This document shows, piece after piece, positions 53,771 through 64,000 of a stretch of DNA of 64,000 nt. Position numbers and translations under genes: made by a program. The first letter of the stretch is position 1. Each line of letters begins with the position of its first letter. Source of the DNA: Hofstenia miamia (lineage: Eukaryota > Xenacoelomorpha > Acoela > Hofsteniidae); contig CABFPE010000236.1 of the NCBI GenBank assembly GCA_900660155.1, positions 839,491 through 903,490 on the forward strand. Direction: 5' to 3'. The notes under the pieces are model-generated. The model did no database searches. It was not told where the DNA came from and worked only from the letters and a program-made list of their open reading frames with translations.

Positions 53771-55847
53771 ACACTGTTGACTTACTTTACAATGAGTTCT
53801 TTCGAGAATATACACATTCAAATATTTCCTCACGAAATACTCAGATTTTAGATTTGAGCCTTTTTGAAATAAGCACCTGACTATAAGCAGAAATATGTTG
53901 TTTTTATATTGAATATTAGAATGGAATCCCAATCGAAGCCCACTGAGTAGAACAAAATTTCATTAGTGTTAAGTCTTGTAGACCTAATCCTTCTCAACGT
54001 TTCAGGCTTGCATCAATGAGCGAATATAACCCCCTCCCCCTGTATGTATTGAACAAGATGCTTCAATATTGAATTTCTCAGCATCACCCATTACTAAGTA
54101 AACATTATGGGAAGCACAGTGATAATATTCCAAAGTCCACCATGAATACCAGACATTTTGTTGGCACCATCATAACCCTCTGATCCCATTTAAATATATT
54201 CCTCTATCCTTTAAAGATTTAATCATTTTCTAAATAGACTGTGCACTTGCATAAATGATTGTAACAAGTCCTATAAATGACTTCCCCATTGTAAAACTGG
54301 TGTTTGTTAACAGAGATAACTTCATTTTGAATTTTAAGTAGTGTTGCATGCAATGTGATCAAATGTGAGACATCGAACTAAATTTAATCTAAATCACAAA
54401 AAATGCATGTGTAGAAATCATATCCCCCTCGCTCATTGCAATTGACCTCTTGGTAAGTAAGGCTGTTCTACAAATATTTCAAAAACTTTAAAGTGAGAAT
54501 TGCATGTTCTTATATTTATAAAAATATTTCAGCATGATTTTAAAGTTTTGTAATAACTTAGAATAGGTTTGTACTTTTAAAAGGCCAGTGGACAATTTGT
54601 CGTAAAACAGTATTTGTGATATGATTAAAATGATGATATTATTTAAACAAACATGAACACAACGTAGAATTACATTTTTTTTAATGTAGTAGAACATTAT
54701 GAAATAGAGCAAAGCAATTTCTAGCAGCAATGGTCAAATTCAAGATATTAGATTGTTTTCAAACAATTTACAAATCAGCCAACAACAAAAAAATAAGGTT
54801 CTGTGTCTGAAAGTTTAGAACAATATTGTTTTCAGATATTACGCTTTGCAGAATAAAAATTGGTTAAAAGCCTATCTCGTAACTACTTGAGGAAAGTTTG
54901 TCCTATTAAAAGGATACCAGTCTGTTTAAGGTTAAATGGAAAACACAACTTTGCAAAAACTTTCAAATTCTTCGATCGGCATCCCTTAAAATTTTTTTAT
55001 AGAAATCAATGCACTGAGATGTGCTACAACACTTAAGAATGAGAATATGCACTCAACTTAAGTTATTACTGTTAAATTATATTACAGTCAATCACATCTT
55101 AAAATACTAGAAATTATAAGGGAATTATGTTCAGTGTTCGGTATAACATAGTAAAAAAAATAATTGTAATTCATATTTTTGTTAGCCTATTTATTTTCTG
55201 CAGTATTGTATTGGCTCAGTATCCTTGTATACATTAAAAGATAATGTTGAATATGATTTCCAAGAAGTAATATAACTTTGTTTAAGAATTTTAGTTCCTT
55301 AGTTTAAAAATTTCGTCAAAATAACGTAAAATTCCACATTTTTTCGGTTATTTTTTCTCAAATTACTGTGTTTAAGTTCAAAAAAATATCACTATTTTCA
55401 TAAGCATGGATAATTGAGGCAATTTTGGAATGATGCTTTTACTGAAAGACGTCAAACCTTCCACTAACAGCTTGAAATATTTTCCACAATAATTTAATTA
55501 ATTTGTAATTTCGAAAATATTATTACGATGTTTTTACTAATTTTAAGATAAAACCACTGAAAAGTTTGTTTGAACACGATGCCTTGCCAAACATAACGTT
55601 CCTTAATTCTAAATAACCTTTGAATTTTATAAAATTTGTGATTGGTTTCTGTCAATAACAGTTTTTAATCGCCAGATGAGGTTGTCTTTAAAAAAACAAA
55701 CTCCTATTTCGTGTCTGCTCTCCTTCTTTAAGCTGAACTTCAGTTTCTAATCTATTGTTGGGAATGAATTACTTAACGTGCACTACTAAGGTAGCAAGAG
55801 TATATCTCAAGTTTCAGAATTTGTTGATCGACAAAACTACAAAATGA
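53771..55847. other. AT-rich intergenic DNA
   Basis: No gene recognised. An AATGAGCGA inverted pair (54016 and about 54440) is noted but not called as an element. Confidence 0.4.
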
Positions 55848-55855
55848 CCTGTTTG

Positions 55856-56147
55856 CAGGGCCGTGGCTAGGGAAGGGCCAGAGGGGCCATGGCCCTCCCT
55901 GTTGGGCCACTGGGCCCCTCTTCCTTTTGGCATCCTGGATACAAAACTCCATAGTATTAATTCTAATATTCTGTAACTAAGATAGAGTGAATATATTTTA
56001 GTTGAAATATATAAAATACTAATGCCATTTATTTAAAAATTCAATGAAAAGGTGTGAAACTATTTCATATGAATAAAACTATGATTAATTTATTGAACTT
56101 TGCCTAGGCCATGGCCCCCTAAATTTCAAATGCAAACCACTGGCCTG
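55856..56147. mobile_element. hAT-type MITE with perfect 8-bp target duplication
   Basis: 292 bp. Left end CAGGGCCGTGGCTAG, right end inverted CAGGCCAGTGGTTTG. Flanked by CCTGTTTG at 55848-55855 and 56148-56155. GC-rich left end (GGGCCAGAGGGGCCATGGCC), AT-rich interior, no coding capacity. Confidence 0.88.
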
Positions 56148-56155
56148 CCTGTTTG

Positions 56156-57945
56156 TTGTAGTTCAAATAGTGGATCTTATGTTCGAATGCTATAATTTTT
56201 TGTGACTTTAGCTTATGGGAAATCACAAATAACATCAAATATCAAAATTGATCGTTTCTATACTACTTTTTAAAATATATGCTCCGCTTTTGGTTGGAGT
56301 TTATGAAAAATTGAATTCGGCTAAATGAAGTGGGGCAGCATAATTCAAAGTGAAACCGAAAATTAAATTGCAAAAAAAATTTGATGTACAGTATAAGTGA
56401 AAACATAAAAAGTTACGACAGGCCATTTAGTACAAACCTATTTGCTTGAAAAACGCAGAGTTAACAATAAAGGCATTTTAAACTATATTGTGGCAAAAGA
56501 AATATGAAACAAAACAGCAATTAACAAAATTCATTTTTTAGCGACTAAAATCACAATTCGATTGTAACTGATGGCGAGTCAAAATGTCTGGATAATATCG
56601 TTCACAATCCATTCACACAAACAATGTTTTATTAATAAAATATTGAAAGTTTTCTTTGAAGTTAATGCAGCATACACGCCTAAAACCCTTGTGTATCACT
56701 TGAAGTATTTAAATTGTTTTTAGGGCTGTGTCTGCATTCAATATCAAAAGAGGTTTGAAAATTATTTGTATTTTTGCAAATCACTGTAATATACCATAAA
56801 TAAATATAACGTAATTTTTTTAGTTCTCCAACTAACACGCGTAATAGTAGAAAGGAAGGTGGCGAGCAAGCAATAAACTCTTTCATATCCTCCCATCATC
56901 AAGAAAAAATTTCATTTCCAAGGAAACGATATAAAATCTAATAAAGTTTTGTTAGTTTTTTGGTTGACATAAAAGATGTATAAGTAAGTTCTTAGTATTT
57001 TTTCATTTAATTCTTGCCTTTACGAAACCAATAGAAATAAATTCGTTTCGTACACAACTCATTACAAATGTCGCGCGGCTGCCAAATCAATGGCTTCTCT
57101 AGATAAATTATTGCCAGCGGCCATACATTTTCCCACATTTCTGAGAGTGAGAAAATCGCAATGGATAATTCGAGGCAATTGTTAATTTAAGAGGAGTCAC
57201 GCTGTTTCTTTATTTAGTGATACAGAGAAAATTATTGTGAAATTTAGCTAACGGTGTCCGACTATCTTTTAAATACTAATTGTGTTGCGGTCATTATTTA
57301 ATAAACCTGATGCACAGTAGGGGTCGCGTTTAATAAGTAGGTGAAAAAGTTTCATTTAGTTTTTAATTGAATTATATTCAAGATGTTTCAACATTTTATA
57401 AACGCAACTACATTTCTTATACATCATGTGAGGCTTTCATTTGTTCCCATATGATTATAATATACTCATATATAAAACGAAAAACCTCACTGACTAATTG
57501 AAATACATCATTCATAATGAAACTTAAGATTTTCTTTCAATGGTTCCCAATCGAGGTACTCCTTGATTTAATTCTCGCAAATTTACGTATTATGGCACTG
57601 AGGTAAAAACGGAAAACAACAAGACGAAACTTCCTTTTGATTTAGTGAGTGACCTGACCCGAAGTACCCCGAAAATATACCATTAAAATTCGATCAAAAA
57701 TATTAGAATGAATCTAAAAGATTATCAATTTCTACAGATAATTCATAAAAATGGAATTGTATTTGATCCATGTCTTCTTATCAAGATAGTAATTGTTTGT
57801 GAGTTTGTATTATTTTTAACCAGTAAATATATGCAAAAATGTAATAATTTTACAGGAGCCCACCCAACTTGAAAATTAACTCTTTGAAAACTACTGAACC
57901 TGAAAACTTGCTACTTGTGCTCGTCCCAAACCAATCCAATTCCTG
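56156..57945. other. intergenic DNA, partly non-repetitive
   Basis: No gene supported. 57060-57330 has balanced composition, no repeat signature and homeodomain-like cores (CAATTGTTAATTTAA); it could be regulatory, but nothing proves it. Confidence 0.3.
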
Positions 57946-58137
57946 AATATATATATATACTATATATATATNNNNNNNNNNNNNNNNNNNNNNNNNNNNN
58001 NNNNNNNNNNNNNNNNNNNNNNNNNNNNNNNNNNNNNNNNNNNNNNNNNNNNNNNNNNNNNNNNNNNNNNNNNNNNNNNNNNNNNNNNNNNNNNNNNNNN
58101 NNNNNNNNNNNNNNNNNNNNNNNNNNNNNNNNNNNNN

Positions 58138-58171
<34 letters not shown>

Positions 58172-58283
58172 TATATTGGAAGTTTCTACGCTTTTTCCAA
58201 TTGAGATTTAAGCAAATAATTTTTAAAATTTTAGAGAAGTTTCATATAAAACTGTTCTCAATTATATATATATATATATATAA
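57946..58283. repeat. (TA)n tracts around an assembly gap
   Basis: (TA)n at 57946-57971, gap of 166 N (57972-58137), (TA)n at 58138-58168, and another tract at 58263-58282. Confidence 0.9.
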
Positions 58284-59224
58284 ACATGGAACAGCTCAAT
58301 AGTCACATAGTCAATTCGAATTGAAAAAATAACAAACTTTTAATGTGAAGTGCATGAGATAGTCACGCAAGTACTCCAACATTAAAAATTCCCATCTGTG
58401 GCGCATGTAAAGCTTAATGGGATTGGAAATGCCTTAAAAGTGTACATTTTTATTGGTTTTCACAACATATTTGCCGTGAAATATGCTCTCATATCATTTA
58501 CGTTGTACAGCAGTAGAACAACGGGATACCTTATAGGATCGATATCGAATGGCATAGAGAATTCTTGTCCCATAAGAATCCTGTGCGGTATTGCTTAGTT
58601 AGAATACATTAACTATACAGTAGACATGTAGATGCAAGAACCTAAACTTTGATAAATTTTCATTTTATCCTCAAACAAAACAGCGTGGGAATTTTTGAGA
58701 ATCTTTTTATGATCATGGAATATAGATATTAACAATATGAAAGAACCACCATCTTCGTTCTTAAAACGCGAACTCCGACTTTACGTACAGCTCACCTAAA
58801 TGAATTTGGGAGGTCTATCTACACCTAAAGAAAACAGATAAAGTTCACTGTTGATGGCATGGGTTTTAAACCTTATATCTACCAAACCATTTGGTATGAA
58901 GAAAAATAAATAACCGGAATTTTTAAAGAAAAATAGTTGAGATTTTCAAATTTAGTGCAAATTTCCAACCAAAATTAGAATTGAAGCACGTTCATCAATA
59001 GATGTGTCCATGCCTCACGATTTCCAAATTTGCTAGTGGGTTTGGAGTAAATGCTCTGTAAATGCAGAAATTTCGATACACATTTGTTGCGGTTAGACTT
59101 AGTTCTTAGAAAGAGTTAAAATTGATTTTTAAACTGAAATCTTCTGAAATCTGAAAAAAAATGAAAGTCAAGATTTTAAATTTACACATTCTGTACAAAT
59201 CTGCCTAAGTTTTCCAAAGATTTG

Positions 59225-60030
59225 AAGATTATGAACGTTCAGGGAGAATAGTGATTGCAATGATAGTTCAAAGCATTGTCCTAGTCGAACAAGAAGTGAA
59301 TGGTGATCGAAGTTTGAAAGCAAAAGAAATAGCAGCAAGTGTTGATATGTCAAAAACAACCGTCCTTAAGATTTTGTATGACCATCTTCATATAAGCAAC
59401 ATCAGTGTAAGACGGGTTCCCAAGAGTGTCGGATGAAAGAGTTTTTGAATTCTGTAAAATCAAGAAAAATGCATTTATCCAATCAATTTTAACTGGAGAT
59501 ACCGGTACTCAACTGTGATCTTTAATCTAAAGGGGAATCGATGGAATGGCGTCATTAATAGAGGCGCCTACAAGAAACGTCAAAGTGGCCCCTTCAAAAA
59601 AAAGCTGATGGCAATGATTTTTTCGGATTTGAAAGAAATTTCAATTGTTGAAATACAGTGATAAATGGTGAATATTAAGGACATCAATAAAAAAAGGACG
59701 CGGGTAGCTAAATAGAGGAGTGCATCTTCTTCATGCCAATAATCCAATGGACACACGCTGCAATTGAAAAGAAAGGCATTTTTGATTGCGGTTTCACAGC
59801 ATTGAGCCACCCACCCTATGATCCACACCTGGCTCTCAGTGCTTATTATTTATTCTCCAAACTCAAATTCGACCTGAGATGGAGAAAATGTTCGATTGAC
59901 GATGAAGTCAACTCAGCAATTTTTTAACATTTTAAATGCAAAGGCAAGGACAATTTATCATTGGCATTGAAATGCTTATTTCAATAGGTGCATTAATCTT
60001 CTAGAGGACTATATTGAAAAGTAATAAAAT
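59225..60030 (+). pseudogene. mariner-type transposase remnant
   Basis: Frames in order: SLKAKEIAASVDMSKTTVLK followed by ILYDHL and VRRVPK (second helix-turn-helix, WVPRLL-like), ILTGDTGTQ (TGDE-like), KVAPSKKADGNDFFGFERN and INGEY, an NNPMDTR stretch where LHDNARPH is expected, then GFTALSHPPYDPHLALSAYY followed by LFSKLK. The third catalytic Asp of DD34D mariners (APSDYHLF) is Ala here, and several stops and frame changes are present. Clearly dead. Terminal inverted repeats not located. Confidence 0.75.
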
Positions 60031-63000
60031 TATTTTTGTTCTTGTTGTATTATTAATGTAAGTAGATCGAGAACGTTTGGACCTTCCCTCGTATGTTGTG
60101 GTTAAGCGACTTTAAAAATCATAGAAATAATTAAATTTAAGAACATTTACTTTATAAATGAAAACCTTATTAGTATTTAGTTTCCGGGGTATATAGAACT
60201 GTAAAAGCAAATTTCAAAGGGGAACTTCTTTACGAGTCACGGCGACCTCGGCCTCTCGCACGACGCTCTTCAATGGTGTTTAGGCATTTTATCTGCGTAA
60301 ATAAAAACGCTTGAACTTAGATTTTGCTTCCATGAGTTTTGGTACTCCTACTACTCTGAACTTTAGATATGGAGAGAATTTAAGAAGTTCATAAAAATAG
60401 AAACTTTAGTTCAAATGTTCAACAACAAATGTGTCCATATCTCACGCTTGGAGAAAAAATTTGTTTGAAAATGTGGACAAAACTGTTTGTTCGTTTAAAG
60501 CACCACCAGGCTGTTTAAGTTTAACTCTTGAAATGCTTAATGCTCTTTTAATAATTTAGCATGGATGTTAGAATTAGACTAATTTAGAAAAGATTATTGT
60601 TTTCTCAGTCTGTAAAAGTTATCATTTTCAACTTAAGATTCGCTCAGTTTGAATAAAAATTTTTACTTAAAATGGGCCGAAATGGTGTTAATTTAATTGA
60701 CCCCAGTCGGATTTGGGCTGGCCCGAAAGTTTTATGACCGCGATCTTGGTGGCTTGTCTCATATTTGATCAAGACACCATCTTTTGTTTCTAGTGTGTCT
60801 ACTGACCTCTTCTGGTTCTCAACGCACTAACACCAAAGTAAGATAACCAGCACAGTATCTACTTGATGACTTTAAATTCAAGGTTTCCATCTGGGGTATA
60901 TGTGTGAAACTATATAAAAGTTTCCTATATTTACACATCTGTCTCCCTACGCATTAAGTAACGCGATGCTAATGGATACCACTATATCTATTTTGCACAA
61001 ATGAGTCCAAAATAAAAAAATCATTCATTTTTAGTCACTTGCAAATAGGTGAAGTTGCTAGGATTCCCTTGGGATGCAAGCAACTTAGATAGTGTAATGT
61101 TGCTCTTGCTATATCATATCACTTTCGTTCCATTCACCCTGATTCAGACTCAGGGTTTGCTTGAACTACGCTTTTTACTACATAAAAACAATCCACTTCA
61201 CCTGAGAAATGTGTGAATATCAATAGGCGATAACTAGATAAGGCTAGTTAAGATGAGGTATAAAAATGTTTTGATAAATACAGAAAAGTTTAATTTGTTG
61301 CCTGTAAATCCAAGGTATATACGAGTCTGACAGTCAAAGTTCCAAAGAACAAATTTTAACAACATTCTTTTTTTGAATCGATGACATACAAAATAATAAA
61401 AAGTAATTGATTTTCTGCGTTATTTCACTTGAAAAAATAATTGGCTTCTTCAATTGATGAATAAATTATGACTGAATCTCCGAGAGAAAATTCAAAATAA
61501 TTAGTACTATGCACTTAGTACCTTTTCTAGTATTGTAGTTAATGTAGATGCCTTCCAGTGTCATTAACCATAGCAATTTAGAAGATATTATTTTAATAAA
61601 ATTGGCATGGATTGATTCGAAGAAAGAGAAGTGAAAAAAACTTGAAGCTTTAAAATGAACTTATCAATATCCAATAAATATTCAGCTAAACAGTTGTAAA
61701 GTTCATTAGTTCTTGTAATTGGCTATAACTAGGATTTTTGTAAGTTTTACAGTTACAGCGCCCAATTTCAAAACATATTTGATGAATACAGAAAACTTTT
61801 AAGCTGAACTATTTTCAGTCCACTTTTGAATGTGTTGAAGTCCATGGATGCTTAGAATAAATAGTCAAATTTTGAATAAACCCAAATAATATTATTTGAA
61901 GTTTAAGATTAGATTACATTAATGATGTTTTATTTGGAGAAGTGTAAAAATGCTGAATTAGTGATTGAAGAATTATTTATATATTAGCAAAGTTATTGAG
62001 TACCATCCTTGCTTCAGAAGTTGTCCTACATCCAATGATTAGATTTTGAAAAATGTCAATTTAAAGCTTAATGTAAAACATAATGTTAAAAATGGGTTTC
62101 GAATGAGTCTTGAATTGTTCGGTTTTATGTTTAAAAATTATTTTTGACGCGTCAGAAATTTTTTCATAAGTTGTTTCTGAATTTTGCAAAAATATTGATA
62201 AATTACTACAGTGATGTACAAAACTCGATAGAAACTTTCGTCATAACTTTGAGTAACTCATTAGTTATTATTACGTGCTGTCACACCTTAAAAATCAAAA
62301 CGTGCTGAGTTCTTAGAAGCAAAATTAGCTGTTGAAAAAGTATTGTCCACTTATTTAATAACATAGCTTACATTTCACTGGATGCTTTATAAGTATTAAA
62401 AAGTATCTATATGGAGTGCATCGCCCATGGCAACTCAGGCACTCCGTTCATATTTCGTGACAGATGACGAGTGCATGTAGTTGAGATTAAAAATTAATAT
62501 CAGAAAGTTAGAGCATTCGGAAATTTGGGGCAAATAGATGAAGCGTTTTGATTACTGGACTTTAATCGTCCACTATGATGAATACAGTCATTTTCATATC
62601 TAATAATTATGGTAATTATGTTGGATTTTACACAATGTTCTCTTGTGCAAAGTTTACTGCCACACGGTACTTTGGCAATGACTGTTTTGCCGTATTCAAC
62701 TGGACAAATAGGATTTCTTAACACTCGCGTATCCTATCTAGTGTTTCATCACCCTTAGTCTAAGATAGATAAATTAAGTGAAAAATTTCAAAGCAGTCAT
62801 GAAAAGTATTAGCATCTTTATATCACTAGAAATTGTTTTGGACTTTGTGAAGTAAAATTTAATAATGTTAAAGTATACTAATCAAAATATATTAAAACTA
62901 TTGTGTAAATGACATTGTGAGATGTGCTAAATTTATATAATATTTATTATTAAATAGCTATGCTGTGAGAAGTATATTTTTTGCAATTAATTAAATTCGA

Positions 63001-63120
63001 TATTTAATCAAAATTTATATCCATTTTGAATGTACTTTTACTGTTAATTTAATTACATTTTTTTTCAAATTCTATATTGTATTTTAATAGTATTTCCTGC
63101 ATGAACATATCGTTAAACCA
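60031..63120. other. AT-rich DNA upstream of the Vsx-like gene
   Basis: No gene or complete repeat recognised. The phrase ATGTGTCCAT(A/G)(C/T)CTCACG occurs at about 59002 and 60429, a short dispersed direct repeat on either side of the mariner remnant. Confidence 0.35.
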
Positions 63121-63127
63121 AATCTGG

Positions 63128-63135
63128 GCTAATTA
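63128..63135 (-). promoter_or_regulatory. exact Vsx/Chx10-type site GCTAATTA
   Basis: The reverse complement is TAATTAGC, the published CHX10/VSX2 consensus. About 370 bp before the Vsx-like ATG, within a stretch (63120-63230) with several TAATT cores. Confidence 0.4.
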
Positions 63136-63170
63136 AAGATGTTAAAATCTAAAAAAACTGATTGACACGT

Positions 63171-63178
63171 TAATTAGC
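63171..63178 (+). promoter_or_regulatory. exact Vsx/Chx10-type site TAATTAGC
   Basis: Second exact consensus copy, opposite orientation, 43 bp downstream of the first. Suggests possible autoregulation of the following gene; inference only. Confidence 0.4.
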
Positions 63179-63363
63179 AGTAAGGGTCTAATTGAAAATT
63201 AAAGCTTAATTACATAATTAAACATAGATTTCTGAAGGAGAAGCAGCTGGGAGAAATTTTGACGCAAACAAAGAAAAATACACTAATTTATTTTCGATTC
63301 AACATATATCACGTGACGAATCAATCTAATGAAGTCAATCAAATCGCTTTGCGTTGATATCGC

Positions 63364-63454
63364 CCAATCCCTGAAACATCGCGCTCTGATTGGTTGGCCT
63401 ACTCATTAATTGGAGGATGGATATCTTCCTTGATTCGATTGGCCATTTATAATA
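63364..63454 (+). promoter_or_regulatory. promoter-like stretch: four CCAAT pentamers and a TATA-like box
   Basis: CCAAT at 63364, and its inverse ATTGG at 63389, 63409 and 63438, followed by ATTTATAATA (63445-63454) about 52 bp before the ATG. The GC content rises locally, and TCATTAATTGG adds a homeodomain core. A compact promoter is plausible. Confidence 0.45.
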
Positions 63455-63505
63455 TTCATTGAAAACTTCAATAAAAGAATTAATTATGAAAAGTCATAAC
63501 TAAGA

Positions 63506-63857
63506 ATGAGCGGCCCCACAATGAACTTTCAACAGTTAATCTCCTCTCAGCAACCTCAAAGAAGTCCGTTTGGTATCAATGAACTCTTAGGGTTAGATGC
63601 AAGTTCAGACAGCAGTCGCCAATTTAATCACAACCTGGCATTTTTTAACTCCATGAATGCATCAACAATGTGTCCCCCGAATTATACGCCAGCTTCAACT
63701 TTGTTTGATACCACCCAAGGGTATCTAGCACGCGGTACTGCTCCCTTTTTGCCCTCAATTTATTCATCTTGCAATTCTGCTGTAAAAAACAATCTTCCAG
63801 CGTCATTCCCTTTCACCAATTCTTCGGTTTCTTCTTCCCCTGCTACACAAAATGCAT
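63506..63857 (+). CDS. vsx: Vsx/Chx10-like paired-class homeobox protein, first coding exon
   Basis: 117 codons plus one base, ending at a strong GTGAGT donor (63858), a phase-1 intron. The start MSGPTMNFQQ is supported by an in-frame stop just upstream (TAA CTA AGA ATG). Residues about 17-28, QRSPFGINELLGL, match the octapeptide-type motif of Vsx proteins (Drosophila type QRSPFAIQELLGL; vertebrate VSX1 GFAITDLLGL). The rest is Ser/Asn/Pro-rich, with APFLPSIYSS, as in N-terminal regions of this class. In the family the protein is a nuclear transcription factor specifying retinal and interneuron cell types. The homeodomain and CVC domain would lie in later exons beyond the window, so Vsx is favoured but another octapeptide-bearing paired-like gene is possible. 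Confidence 0.72.
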
Positions 63858-64000
63858 GTGAGTATTTGTCTATGTTTGTCTTAATATTAACTTTTTATAC
63901 TAACTTGTTTATCTCATAATCTTAAAGCTTAGATATATACAAAACAATCAAAATTGAGCAACCAGTTTTGCTTAATATCCTCGCTTTTTGCTTAGAAATA

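Noticed and set aside
54014-54440. Possible hAT element with inverted AATGAGCGA ends
   Set aside because: The match is only about 9-10 bp and no 8-bp target duplication is present.
1-64000. tRNA, rRNA, snRNA genes or a CRISPR array
   Set aside because: Visual search for B-box-like GGTTCGA sequences, rRNA cores and regularly spaced identical repeats found none.

Overview
This is repeat-rich, AT-rich invertebrate animal DNA with no prokaryotic signal. The host genes have spliced GT-AG exons, including introns of only 35-45 nt. The rest is largely non-LTR retrotransposons, DNA-transposon remnants, short non-autonomous elements with terminal inverted repeats (TIRs), and (TA)n tracts. The very short 5' introns beside multi-kilobase 3' introns resemble flatworm gene structure, but I cannot fix the phylum.

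Two host genes are recognisable, both on the plus strand. (1) An Atossa homolog (FAM214/ATOSA/ATOSB family) runs from about 5.1 kb to 26.5 kb. I could join eleven coding exons in phase into about 596 residues ending at a TAA at 26510-26512; the first exon with the start codon was not found. (2) The first coding exon of a Vsx/Chx10-like homeobox gene lies at 63506-63857 and carries the N-terminal octapeptide-type motif. Its homeodomain lies beyond the window.

Layout. 1-5.1 kb: intergenic, with a GC-richer island at about 2.1-2.84 kb. 5.1-26.5 kb: the Atos gene. Its second intron is an ancestral-sized intron of about 40 nt filled by a piggyBac-like element. Its large introns hold a minus-strand LINE, a hAT-type element nested in a piggyBac-type element, Tigger-like and palindromic elements, a foldback element and a Penelope-type GIY-YIG fragment. 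26.5-48.2 kb: retrotransposon territory. A nearly complete minus-strand CR1-like element (SGNH-type ORF1, a 2A-like motif near the start of ORF2) sits inside an older LINE. A second kind of non-LTR element with a zinc finger, RT and restriction-like nuclease region follows, interrupted by a CR1-like fragment and a duplication of about 425 bp. 44-60 kb: several short DNA transposons with clear target-site duplications (TSDs), a hAT transposase remnant and two mariner/Tc1 remnants. 60-63.5 kb: AT-rich DNA upstream of the Vsx-like gene, ending in a promoter-like stretch with two exact Vsx-type sites and four CCAAT pentamers.

Four assembly gaps are present: 13459-13689, 28296-29070, a single N at 35163, and 57972-58137. 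The two host genes have no evident functional link. The main biological story is how mobile elements have reshaped introns and the roughly 37 kb intergenic space.
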